64,000 nucleotides of DNA from Proales similis. Its lineage: Eukaryota > Rotifera > Eurotatoria > Ploima > Proalidae. Made by a program: the position numbers and the translations under genes. A model generated the notes under the pieces. It searched no databases and had not been told where the DNA came from. It saw nothing but the letters and a program-made list of their open reading frames with translations. The stretch is taken from NCBI GenBank assembly GCA_019059635.1, contig JAGVRJ010000015.1:806001-870000 (forward strand), given 5' to 3'. Below, piece by piece: positions 11,801-19,509 of the stretch. How positions within the stretch are numbered: the stretch's first letter is position 1; the number at the start of each line of letters is the position of its first letter.

Positions 11801-12717
11801 GTCGCGGATCGACTTTAGATATTGAAATCGGCCGTAGATTCGAATCGAGAACGGAGTGAGCGGCAGACCGTTCGCGCCACACATGTCCGTCGCGTAGGCG
11901 CTGGCCACGAAACTCAGCAGGCCGAGCTGTTTCTCGCATCTCTTGCCAATGTGCGTTATTGCCAGTTCGTTGAGGCCTTGTCGAACGCCGCCGCCAACTT
12001 TAGCCGCGGTCGTTTGTCCTTCCTCCATTGTTCACATCGATAAGTAAAGAAATTCTTCCAAATTTTAACTCTCTGTCTCTCTCTTCTCACGCAGACCGGG
12101 CAGCTCGCAACCCACCGAACACTCATGGACGCACAATAGACGAGAGCTGCCAGCTGAAATGAAGAATACAAACCTTGAGCTGAAGATTGCAGATTTGCTC
12201 GCCGCTTGCGCCACTCGCTTGCGAAATGCTTCTCATTTTGATGTCCGCGCTCCATTTGAAATCGACCAGTCTGGGCATGAAGTCTAAGCGAGAGAGAGAG
12301 AATCGAGAAATGAGTAGGGCTGAGAGAAAGAGAGAGAGAGAGGGTGTCAAACTAAGTTGCATTACTTTCCTCCTCGCTGAGACGCTTCTTGATTTGGTTG
12401 CACTTTTCGAGTAAAAGTTTGGAAAGGAGCGTCTGCAGGTTGGCCGGCAGCTGACTATGCTCAAACACAGCCTGAAACTGACTCGGCTCGCTCAGGTTCT
12501 CGAGCAGACAATGCTGCAGAACAAGGCCCAGTTGACGCAAGAGGCGCTCAGTCTCCTCGGCACTCGTCTCGAGCTGTTCGCCCAACGAGCCGAGCAGCTT
12601 TGCGTCGACTTTGCTCTCATTTCGATGCAGAAATGCTTCCTGAAGCAGATTGTGCACAAACTCTCTACTCGGCGCCTTGAGCAGAGTCTCCAGTGGCTTA
12701 AAGTCAACACCTTCCAT
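8896..12717 (-). CDS. COMMD9: COMM domain-containing protein 9, split by a 3.1-kb intron that hosts TBCK
   Basis: Subunit of the Commander complex (COMMD1-10 with CCDC22/CCDC93 and retriever), which recycles endosomal cargo. Exons 12717-12366, 12283-12174 and 9027-8896 give 197 residues; human COMMD9 has 198. The N-terminal helical domain starts MEGVDFKPLETLLKA. The COMM domain begins MPRLVDFKWSADIK and runs to ICNLQLK at the end of exon 2. The missing C-terminal third of the domain (ELNRQKLDAMLNGLNKIKNQ) lies at 9027-8896, beyond TBCK, with a phase-0 donor (12173) and phase-0 acceptor (9029-9028). Its match to the family end (like ELSKETLDTMLDGLGRIRDQ) is what identifies it. The first intron (12284-12365) is 82 bp. 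The nested arrangement is inferred from reading frame and homology, not from transcripts. Confidence 0.85.
9089..9094 (-). terminator. Polyadenylation signal AATAAA (TBCK)
   Basis: TTTATT on the + strand, about 100 bases past the TBCK stop and still inside the COMMD9 intron. It would let TBCK end its own transcript before COMMD9 exon 3. Confidence 0.65.
9197..12028 (-). CDS. TBCK: TBC domain-containing protein kinase-like (TBCK)
   Basis: Single-exon protein of 943 residues (human TBCK is about 890). Domain order as in the family: N-terminal protein-kinase-like domain (about 1-330), TBC Rab-GAP domain (about 520-745), C-terminal rhodanese-like domain (about 800-930). The kinase is a pseudokinase: the HRD position reads THRSLSL and the DFG position NYG. 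The TBC finger motifs look intact: arginine finger in DVDIPRCHQYDPL and glutamine finger in VYWQGLDSL. The rhodanese loop (VLGSDSHLFGS) has no catalytic cysteine. TBCK is a FERRY-complex subunit and supports mTOR signalling and endosome-linked mRNA transport. Nested on the same strand in COMMD9 intron 2. The lack of introns could reflect retroposition or the general intron loss seen here. Confidence 0.94.
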   Translation of the reverse strand: MEEGQTTAAKVGGGVRQGLNELAITHIGKRCEKQLGLLSFVASAYATDMCGANGLPLTPFSIRIYGRFQYLKSIRDARLCRYVDARRSGRGDGADGAQERLYIVSEHYSLDLHKLMHEDAYLYNLVLATPSLVHKWLGQLVDAFISLRRHGLTHRSLSLAAMCITPSGDLKLANYGLFHMTEHGSCVSFPLMNLCTVAPECLILDYWCSSKYDRNEMNVAKDWNIELNSDKADVWSVGATMLQFFIGTKHKPLDSAQAVELLLSAFESDQADDPDTGYQLVLNLNGLHSESDRAEMETRAGKELIQFVKKCLIVDPANRPSFDQLKQLMWPNLSDEKHENCSELNRLKLFSPNELRSIDLKPDEIGRAASVDFDLWERDIDEVYYLWRLTGGDFLAILKQHGKISSHVKPIHRLPLCCLVENGSEIRDDLEQEEAEPLVFEQAVVPLPLDKLRKRLSAPSLQSRLPITCFEAAPQAAGGQLIEHIKEQPLNIREADVEYQFERMCLLSRLISGWPFTADKLRLQCRVDIPPVYRAVIWPTLLDVSSNVHQTYDFIDKNAPNDSDRQIDVDIPRCHQYDPLMASPVMHQKMKRVLKAWLIAEPELVYWQGLDSLTAPFVHLNMNDEALAFGCLVNFVRKYAPHFFLKDNSKVIHEYLAVFSQLIGFHEPMLAAHVDSIDFRPDLYAIPWFLTMFAHIFPIGSILHLWDTMLLGPCAFPLFVGIAILKQLRRILLNSDFNECILLFSDLPEININKCVSDSVDAYSRTPKSCTYRKYAHRDIDESSEADPLAAYSIGVEQMRLEMVPRIAAAELIQLRQNKNVQIVLIDLRPSVDFERGSLLDSVNFPFESLNFDKLAQLSQNEMNQNNGSSSSSVSSQSEPNSRLISLLQRKRNHLKIVLGSDSHLFGSVVQLANQLVRLHFGKVCTLNRGVEHLQQTELFLSK
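12029..12173 (-). promoter_or_regulatory. Likely TBCK promoter/5' UTR inside the COMMD9 intron
   Basis: 145 bases between COMMD9 exon 2 and the TBCK start. It includes a GA-rich stretch on the sense strand (about 12068-12085). No other feature fits; the promoter role is inferred from position only. Confidence 0.4.
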
Positions 12718-13130
12718 TGACGCAATTCAAGCAGCAGCAGTACTCTGCTCTTGTCGGTTTCTACTCTGACGAATAAAACAGCTCGTGAGCCAAATGGATA
12801 GACCAAGCGAGCTATCTAGCCGATGAATGAGGCCAAATGGAGCTCGACTGACTTGTTTGCCCGCAGCAACTGAGCGTCATGTGACATTGCGAGCATTCTC
12901 TACGGCCATAATAAGCCGCGCTTTATTTTTTCTGTTTCCACTTCTTATCTGGCCGAGAGACGACGACGCGTGCGTGGCAGAGCAAAGAAGCCATTCTCCG
13001 TCTTGGGCACTCTCGCCTGTATTTCCAACTCGCAAAGACCCAAAGAGACCTACCAAAAGAGAGAGAGAGAGAGCAAGTTTATTGGTTTTGTACTTAAAAG
13101 AGAAAAGCGAAAGATACAAGCCAGAAGCAA
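12718..13130. other. Spacer between COMMD9 start and PAN gene stop
   Basis: No supportable gene. It holds the COMMD9 5' flank, a (GA)n tract (about 13059-13074) and the PAN gene polyadenylation signal. Confidence 0.4.
13078..13083 (-). terminator. Polyadenylation signal AATAAA (PAN/apple gene)
   Basis: TTTATT on the + strand, about 48 bases past the stop codon. Confidence 0.65.
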
Positions 13131-13952
13131 CTAGAGACTCGGCTGAGTGCCGATTGTGACCAGACCCATGTCAAAGTGACGCGAGTAAGAGCCACGCTCG
13201 CCGTAAAAGTTGCAGAATTTCGGCGGGAAAAACGTGATCGCCGAGCAGAGCTTGTTGCTCAGACAGACTCTGAAGCATTCGTACTCGTTCAATGAAACTG
13301 TTGAGTGAAAGTGGCCACTCAAGCGAACGTTGTTGAAGCGATAGCCGGGCGGCTCGAGTTCGCGAGCGGCCGAGTGCCACTCGAGTCCTCTGATCGCCTT
13401 GTACTCGGCGCTACGGTACAAGAAGCAGCCCATCTGGGGCGAGAACGAGACCGCTTTGCACTCGCTCTGCTGCCAGCACAGAGACTGACACCCGTGCCAG
13501 TCAACGCTGGCAATGTGCTCGTAGTGATTGACAAGCCGCACTCCTTTGTAGTCGATGCCGTCGAGCAGATCCTTGGACACGGTCACGTAGCCGGGCGAGT
13601 AGGTCACTTGGTAGCTTTGACGTTTGAACAGCTGACAAGTGTCTGCTTGGCCGGGCCTGAACGAGACCGCTACGCACTGCGGCATGAGTGTGCACAGGGC
13701 CAAGCATTCCCAGTTGTCGTTGATGCGCGACAGACGAAGCGGCAGCGGCGCATTCTCCAGCCTAACGTCCTCCACTTTCAGGTAGTTCATGTAGACGCCG
13801 TCCGACTGCGAGTAAAAGGTCGGTATGAGCTCTGTCAACGGCAAGAGTTATTCCAAACGTGCAATCAAACAGCGCAAATACTAACCCATAGAGGCGAGCG
13901 CTGGCCCGACCAGCATGGCGACCAACAAGAGCCCTGCGCAACTCTGCTCCAT
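13131..13952 (-). CDS. Secreted protein with PAN/apple-type domains
   Basis: Exons 13952-13886 and 13831-13131, intron 54 bp, 255 residues. The first exon gives a clean signal peptide (CAGLLLVAMLVGPALAS). The mature part holds three repeats of about 75 residues with the apple/PAN cysteine pattern, for example WECLALCTLMPQCVAVSF ... CQLFKRQ, WHGCQSLCWQQSECKAVSF ... GCFLYR and YECFRVCLSNKLCSAITF ... CNFYGE. PAN domains bind protein or carbohydrate ligands. In invertebrates, arrays of them occur in secreted and cuticular proteins, but nothing here fixes the partner. No membrane segment after the signal peptide, so probably extracellular. Divergently placed from the choline transporter. Confidence 0.82.
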
Positions 13953-14470
13953 TCTAACTTGCCTCCTATTCAATTTCATGCTTGTGAGGCAACGATCAAG
14001 AGAGCAAGGCCCGACAGAGCGCAGATAACAAATCTAAACGAACCGGTTACCGCAACTGATGCGCATTTGGCGTCATCTCAGTCTAGAGCGTCTAAAAGAG
14101 CGCTTTTGCCAAAATGTGAGCCGACATGCACTGACAGACACTTATCAAGTTGCGTATTGAGCGTATTGACGCTGGCCGTTCTTCTTCTCTTCTTGTTCAT
14201 TCTGTTGCAGGCTTGTTGCGTCAATTTTCACACAAAGGCCAATAAAACTTTGAAATTTGAATTTTCGCAAGCTGCTGCTCAAGCTGGCCAGAACTGGTTT
14301 GAGGAGACGAGTTTGCTCGGGAGGCAAAAGTGGCGAAAAGAGCGGAATGGTTTGTGCGAGTTTTGCTTTGCTGAATAAAAAGGCCAACTGAGGGCGCACT
14401 TGCACCAAAAGTGTCAAAAAGAAACAAAGAGAAAGAGAGAAAAAAGAAATAGAACAGACAGAGAGACGAA
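13953..14470. promoter_or_regulatory. Divergent spacer between the PAN gene (-) and choline transporter (+)
   Basis: No supportable gene. The last 45 bases before the transporter ATG are almost pure purine (GAAA/GAGA). Presumed shared promoter and 5' UTRs. Confidence 0.4.
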
Positions 14471-16265
14471 ATGGACGTGTTTGTGGGCGGAATCGTCTCC
14501 ATAGTTGTTTTCTACTTGATCATCCTCGCCATCGGCATTTGGGCAGGTCGCAAGCAAAAGTCGAGCGAAAAGTCGCCAAACAGCGAAGAGGTCATGTTGG
14601 CCGGCCGCAATCTCAGTCTGTTTGTGGGCATATTCACAATGACCGGTAAAGCACCTGACTCATCAAGTCAAACTGCTTCTGATTGCAACTCGAAGCCACC
14701 TGGGTCGGAGGCGGATTTATAAACGGCACAGCCGAACAGATCTATTCCAAAGGTCTTATTTGGTGCCAGGCGCCCGTTGGCTACTCCCTGAGCCTTTTGG
14801 TCGGCGCAGTCTTGTTCGCCAGGAAGATGAGACGCGCCGGCTACGTCACAATGATCGACCCTCTTCAGGACAAGTTCGGCCGCCGTCTGGGCGGTCTGCT
14901 CGTCATCCCGGCCGTACTCGGCGAGATTTTTTGGAGCGCCGCCATCCTATCCGCACTCGGTTTGTGCAACCGGCCATCACCCATCTCGAACAGTTCTAAC
15001 GAATTAAATCTAAGGCGGAACGCTGAGCGTCATAATCGGCATCGACGGCACTTTGTCAATAATCGCCTCGGCCGTCATCGTGGTCATCTACACATTTTTC
15101 GGCGGCCTCTACTCAGTCGCCTACACAGACGTGGTTCAGCTCGTCTGCATTTTCGTCGGCCTGGTACGTCTGTCCTGTGCCGCTCCTGGCGACGTTAATT
15201 TTGCAACTTTTTTCAAATTCTCACTCTCTAATCTCGAAATCAACAGATTCTCTCAATTCCGTTCGCTGCCAGCAGTCCTGCGGTCGGCGACGTATGGGCT
15301 CAACGCGCCGACTGGGTGGGCGAAGTGAAGAGCTCCGAGGTGGGAGCTTACGTGGACACGGCTCTGATGCTCGTGTTTGGCGGCATACCGTGGCAGGTCT
15401 ACTTTCAGCGAATTCTGGCTTCCAAAAGCGAACGCAGCGCAGTAATTCAATCATACGCGGCAGCTGTGGGCGCCTTGTTGGCGGGCGTTCCACCGATCCT
15501 AATCGGCATGATCTCCACAGCAACTGGTCTGTATTGCAGGTGCGCTTCGATCGACGCTCGTCTCATTATGGTTCGTGTGGCCAAATCGAATAGACTGGAC
15601 TGCGACCGCATACAACGGCACAGTCCCAATACCGCCTGATCAGCAGAAGCTGGTCCTGCCGCTCGTGCTTCGCTACCTCACTCCACAGAGCGTGTCCTTT
15701 TTCGGCCTGGGCGCCGTCTCGGCTGCGGTAATGTCTTCGGCCGACTCGAGCGTGCTGAGCGCCAGCTCAATGTTCGCTCGCAACGTGTGGAAGCTCACAT
15801 TTCGGCCGAACGTAAGATCTCGTCCAATCGAGCCCTTGTCGGCCATTTCACCGTTTCTAGGCAACCGAGCGAGAGATCGTCTGGGTAATGCGCTTCAGCA
15901 TTTTGGTGGTGGCCAGCGCGGCCACATTCATGGGCATTGTGGTCAAGAGCGTCTACGGCCTCTGGTTCCTCTGCTCTGACCTCGTCTACGTGGTGCTCTT
16001 TCCCCAGCTCGTCTGCGTGCTCTTCTTGCACAAGACGAACAAATTCGGCGCCATGTCAGCCTACGTGGTCGGAGTTGCGCTTCGTCTGCTCAGCGGCGAG
16101 CCACTGTTCAGTCTGCCGCCAGTCATTCAATTTCCTGGCTACGAGCCGCTCACTCAGACGCAGCAGTTTCCATTTCGCACTCTATGCATGCTCGTTAGCT
16201 TTCTTGTAAATGTGATCGTCTCTTACTCGACGGCGGCACTGACGACCAAGCGCAGCAACGTCTAG
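14471..16265 (+). CDS. SLC5A7: High-affinity choline transporter (SLC5A7/CHT)
   Basis: Sodium- and chloride-dependent transporter that returns choline to cholinergic terminals for acetylcholine synthesis. Six exons (14471-14645, 14696-14959, 15015-15163, 15247-15526, 15594-15811, 15861-16265) give 496 residues; human CHT has 580. Diagnostic segments are [74 protein letters not shown] and [13 protein letters not shown], with SSF-family membrane segments throughout. The loop [10 protein letters not shown] carries a glycosylation sequon, as in CHT. The C-terminal tail is cut to a few residues after the last helix, so the long cytosolic tail that carries internalisation signals in vertebrates is missing. 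Its polyadenylation signal lies in the coding region of the converging POLR1F gene. Confidence 0.95.
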
Positions 16266-16362
16266 CTCGCTGCCTACAATCGGCCCTTCAAGCCCGTCAA
16301 TCGGCCCTCGAAATGAACGAGACAAGCAAAAGAGACAGCGTCCGTCATTTGTTCTGGTTTGT

Positions 16363-16981
16363 CTATTGAATTTGTTTAATAAAAGTGGCGACCACAAACA
16401 AGTTGTTCTGTTCGTATTGAATGCTTTTGATGCGAATTAGAATGCGATTGCCGGTCTGAAGGGCGGCGATCTCGTCCAGCAGCGACCTGTCCTGGCCATG
16501 CTTGAATATGGTCGCGTTTATGCGATCGCAGATCAAGCAGCCTAGAGCAAACGTGAGCAACCTGAGAGCTGAGACGAGGCCAAGTGAACGGACTCACCGA
16601 CGTAGTGCTCGCCGACTATGCTCACCACCGCCTTGACTTTCTTGCCTATTTTGGGCGTGAACAGCACGCAGTCAAGATTCACGTAGAACTGGATGAATCC
16701 GTGGTCGTCTATTGAGGTGGCCACGTTCTGCAGAATGGTGATCTTGTCGATAGAGATCGGCACTCCGTTGAACCTTTCCGTTTCAGGCGGAGATTAAGGC
16801 TTGGCCAGCCAGGCAAAAGAGCTCGTGTCGCTTACTCTCTGAATATCTCTCGATTCGATTTGAATATGCTTTGTTCGATGCCCTTGCTCAGCTCGTTTAG
16901 GTATTTGGGCGCCAGTGTGACCAGCTTGCGAATGGTGCGCTTCTTCAGTCGCAAGTACTTGTCGTCGGCCTCCGGCGTCAT
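16363..16981 (-). CDS. POLR1F: RNA polymerase I subunit RPA43 (POLR1F/TWISTNB)
   Basis: Pol I stalk subunit (with RPA14 in yeast) that contacts TIF-IA/Rrn3 for rDNA initiation in the nucleolus. Exons 16981-16836, 16773-16598 and 16541-16363, introns 62 and 56 bp, 166 residues. The tip domain reads VTLAPKYLNELSKGI then GVPISIDKITILQ and SIDDHGFIQFYVNLD. The OB-fold continues VLFTPKIGKKVKAVVSIVG and YVGCLICDRINATIF, matching the family's HIGCLVHGCFNASI region. The lysine-rich C-terminal tail of vertebrate RPA43 is absent. I chose the ATG at 16981; an upstream exon adding a few residues cannot be excluded, because the frame stays open to about 17020 without an ATG. Converges on the choline transporter with overlapping 3' ends. 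Confidence 0.85.
16378..16383 (+). terminator. Polyadenylation signal AATAAA (choline transporter), inside POLR1F coding sequence
   Basis: AATAAA 113 bases past the transporter stop. It coincides with the last codons of POLR1F on the other strand (ATFIKQIQ end). Confidence 0.65.
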
Positions 16982-17359
16982 TCTTCTCGCTTCTAGCTTC
17001 TGTTTTCTAGCGGCGACGTCTAAAGAAGACAATATTTGCCTTTTGAGAGCATGCGGCCCATGTGCTCGGAGCTGACATTTTTTCGCCAATGTGAAAAAAT
17101 GCGAACTCGATTTGCACGCTGGGCGAAGACAAATGCAGATGCAACGTCGGCCCTCTAACGCACTTGCCTTCTTGCTGCTTGCTTGAATTCAACTTCTAGC
17201 CGCTCTCTATAGCCGACGATGAAGACGATGATGATGAAATATGAAGTGAGCGCGTGTGCTTGCCGAATTTTGGCCTTTTTTCTCAGTTTGCTTCTCTTGG
17301 TTTGCTCCAACTCTCACTCTTGCTCGTCTAGAAGAACAGGCAAACTTGCAACTAGAACA
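16982..17359. promoter_or_regulatory. Divergent spacer between POLR1F (-) and prohibitin (+), with a probable 5' UTR intron
   Basis: An upstream ATG at 17219 is in frame with prohibitin when unspliced and would add 47 residues. A typical donor (GTGAGC, 17246) and acceptor (AACTAG ending 17355) suggest a 110-bp 5' UTR intron instead. No other gene is seen. Confidence 0.4.
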
Positions 17360-18346
17360 ATGGCTCGACTTATGAACAGCTTGACTCGACTGGGCGTCGG
17401 CATCGCTCTGGTCGGAGGCGCCGCCAACTCGATGCTCTACAACGTTGACGGCGGGCATCGCGCGGTCATATTCGACCGATTTCAGGGTATCAAGCCGGAC
17501 GTGATCGGCGAGGGCACTCACTTCATGGTGCCATGGCTGCACAAGCCCATCATCTTCGACATTCGAACTCGACCTCGCACTGTGGCCGTCTCGACCGGCA
17601 GTAAAGGTAAACTTGACGCTCTTTGTGCGTCTGCTCTCTACTGAGCCTTCAAAGACTTGCAGACTGTGAACATTTCGCTGCGAACTCTCTATCGTCCACG
17701 TGAAGAGTTCCTGCCCAAGATCTACATGAACCTGGGCCTCGACTACGAGGAGCGCGTTCTGCCTTCGATCATAAACGAAGTGCTCAAGTCAGTTGTGGTA
17801 ACTACGGCCACCATCATCTACTCTGCTCCTCGCCTGATTCAATGGTCGAATAAAAGGCGCAGTTCGACGCCAGCGAGCTGATCACTCAGCGAACGCTCGT
17901 CTCGCAGCAAATAATCAAATCGCTGACCGACCGAGCCACTCAGTTCGGTCTGGTTCTTGACGACATTTCAATTGTAAGCCCATTTGACCCATCCGACTGA
18001 CCGGCTGAGCGATTGGCAGCATTGGCGCATTTAGACTCACTTGACGTTCGGTGCCGAGTTCACGCAGGCCGTCGAGGCCAAACAGGTCGCCCAGCAGGAG
18101 GCAGAGAAGGCTCGTTTCCTGGTAGAGAAAGCCGAACAGCAAAAGCTGGCTGCGATCACCACCGCCGAGGGAGACTCCAAAGCGGCCGAGCTGATCGCCA
18201 AGGCGCTGAGCGAGGTCGGCGATGGTCTAGTCGAGCTGCGTCGCATTGAGGCCGCCGAAGAGATTGCCGAGCGATTGGCCGAGTCGCCCAACGTCGCTTA
18301 TGTGAGCGAGAGCGCCAGCATGCTTCTCAGTGCCCTCGGCAAATGA
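17360..18346 (+). CDS. PHB1: Prohibitin 1
   Basis: Subunit of the ring-shaped PHB1/PHB2 complex of the inner mitochondrial membrane, a scaffold for m-AAA protease, cardiolipin and cristae organisation. Exons 17360-17606, 17655-17797, 17857-17973 and 18035-18346 give 272 residues, the same length as human PHB1. The N-terminal hydrophobic anchor ([20 protein letters not shown]) precedes the SPFH/Band-7 domain ([33 protein letters not shown]). The coiled-coil region includes [20 protein letters not shown] and [22 protein letters not shown] 17360 begins [12 protein letters not shown], matching the usual family start. Introns are 48, 59 and 61 bp, two with AAAG acceptors. Converges on POP5. Confidence 0.96.
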
Positions 18347-18431
18347 GGCACATCGGCAATTAAACACCGGCAACTAAACACCGGCACTTGTCCGTTTTCT
18401 GTTTAAACCATTTCCTATCCAGTTGTGTTGA

Positions 18432-18437
18432 AATAAA
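18432..18437 (+). terminator. Polyadenylation signal AATAAA (prohibitin)
   Basis: AATAAA 86 bases past the stop, about 45 bases from the opposing POP5 signal. Confidence 0.7.
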
Positions 18438-18479
18438 AACCAATGACTAAAAGAGCAGCAGTTGTGCCATCAGCGATCA

Positions 18480-18485
18480 TTTATT
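18480..18485 (-). terminator. Polyadenylation signal AATAAA (POP5)
   Basis: TTTATT on the + strand, 24 bases past the POP5 stop. Confidence 0.65.
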
Positions 18486-18508
18486 CGCAAACTGAAAGCA
18501 ATACTGCT

Positions 18509-18988
18509 TCACTGTCCAGGCGCGAAATTGAGATCGTTCGTGTTGGAGCGGCACGCGTCGGCCACTTGCTCGAGCAGTTTCTGTTCGCTGTTTCCATCCA
18601 GGGCGCCGGTAGTTCGCATTTCGAACAGGCGAAGCTCGCAGTGGCCGAGCATTGACTTTTTGCATTTGCGCACACTGCCCGACACGGATCTGACTTGAAG
18701 ACGCACGGACAGCTCGTTGATTTTGCCAATCAGACTGAGCATGGTGTGAAATGCACTCTTGGCCTCTCGGGACACGCGCAGAATGGCCAGGCCGGTCAGC
18801 GAGTTGAAGTAGATTACGCTGAACGAGGGCAGCATGCAGGCCAGTCCGTAGTCGCCATAGAGCTTTTCGATCTTCTCGCGAATGGCCTCGGCCAAGTGCG
18901 TGTGCTTCAACTTGAGCCAGTCGCCAGTGTTTGATTGATCCCGCTCGCCTTTCAGCTCGACGAAAAAGTAGCGCCGCTTGAACCGCAT
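18509..18988 (-). CDS. POP5: Ribonuclease P/MRP protein subunit POP5
   Basis: Protein subunit shared by RNase P (tRNA 5' maturation) and RNase MRP (rRNA processing), which contacts the catalytic RNA. Single exon, 159 residues (human 163). It starts MRFKRRYFFVELK, the family signature (human MVRFKHRYLLCEL), so ATG 18988 is secure. Conserved positions follow: the helix AEAIREKIEKLYGDYGLA, the strands FSVIYFNSLTGLAILRVSRE, and the region VSGSVRKCKKSMLGH, equivalent to the family's GGTIRTCQKFLI. The C-terminal acidic tail of vertebrates is not present. It sits between convergent prohibitin and HYPK. Confidence 0.9.
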   Translation of the reverse strand: MRFKRRYFFVELKGERDQSNTGDWLKLKHTHLAEAIREKIEKLYGDYGLACMLPSFSVIYFNSLTGLAILRVSREAKSAFHTMLSLIGKINELSVRLQVRSVSGSVRKCKKSMLGHCELRLFEMRTTGALDGNSEQKLLEQVADACRSNTNDLNFAPGQ

Positions 18989-19139
18989 CGCTTCGCTGCT
19001 TGGGCCTCTCGATTTGCAGGCCACGGCGAAGCATGCTCGTTCGTTGTCTCAATTCTGTGTTAACAAACACGCTGCAGGCGTTGGACAGCGTTGCGAGCTG
19101 TCGGCTCAGAGAAAAGAGGCATCGTTTGGGCAATAAGGC

Positions 19140-19145
19140 TTTATT
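19140..19145 (-). terminator. Polyadenylation signal AATAAA (HYPK)
   Basis: TTTATT on the + strand, 14 bases past the HYPK stop codon. Confidence 0.6.
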
Positions 19146-19158
19146 CAGGCATCAGACG

Positions 19159-19509
19159 TCAGGCGTTCACTAGCGAGACGAGGGCAGTGTAGAGATCGCC
19201 GTTCGAGTCGCGCAGAACCGCCTCGGCTCGGGCGCGCGAGATTTCGAGCTGCTCGACAATTGTGTCGATGTCCTCCTTTTTGATCTTGACACTGGCCAGC
19301 TGGCGAGCGCGTTCCGCTTTGACCAGCGCTTCCTCGTTTCGCTTGCTCTGGATGGCGTCGATCGCACTGCCCAGGTTGTCGGCGGACACAATCTCCTTCT
19401 CCTCGGCAAAGTCGGTCACTCGCTCAAGATCGGCTGCACCCGTGTTGTGCTGTTTGGCGGCATTCGACTGCTGCTGCTGCTGCTGCTGCTGTTGGTTGTC
19501 TGCTTCCAT
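19159..19509 (-). CDS. HYPK: Huntingtin-interacting protein K (NatA regulator)
   Basis: Small chaperone-like protein that binds the NAA10/NAA15 N-terminal acetyltransferase at the ribosome and tunes its activity. Single exon, 116 residues. ATG 19509 is followed by a run of nine glutamines (CAG/CTG repeat, about 19469-19495), then DLERVTDFAEEKEI, the helix LGSAIDAIQSKRNEEALVK, and the C-terminal UBA-like domain (VKIKKEDIDTIVEQLEIS, RAEAVLRDSNGDLYTALVSL), close to human HYPK. The polyglutamine is an addition relative to the human protein and may vary in length. Its 5' flank carries a CT tract (about 19606-19621) and is shared head-to-head with SLC3A2. Confidence 0.93.
   Translation of the reverse strand: MEADNQQQQQQQQQSNAAKQHNTGAADLERVTDFAEEKEIVSADNLGSAIDAIQSKRNEEALVKAERARQLASVKIKKEDIDTIVEQLEISRARAEAVLRDSNGDLYTALVSLVNA

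Larger units (their letters stand above)
9028..12173 (-). other. 3,146-bp COMMD9 intron 2 containing the whole TBCK gene
   Basis: Donor GTTTGT at 12173, acceptor TTTAG ending at 9028. All other introns recognised in the window are under about 100 bp. The intron contains the TBCK coding region and a separate AATAAA (9089-9094) before the acceptor. Confidence 0.75.

Noticed and set aside
9221-11818. Long + strand frames opposite TBCK.
   Set aside because: Shadow frames of the strongly conserved TBCK coding sequence; no family resemblance.
13305-14378. 357-codon + strand frame opposite the PAN gene and spacer.
   Set aside because: Most of it mirrors the PAN coding exon. The rest is the divergent spacer; composition and codon pattern do not look coding.
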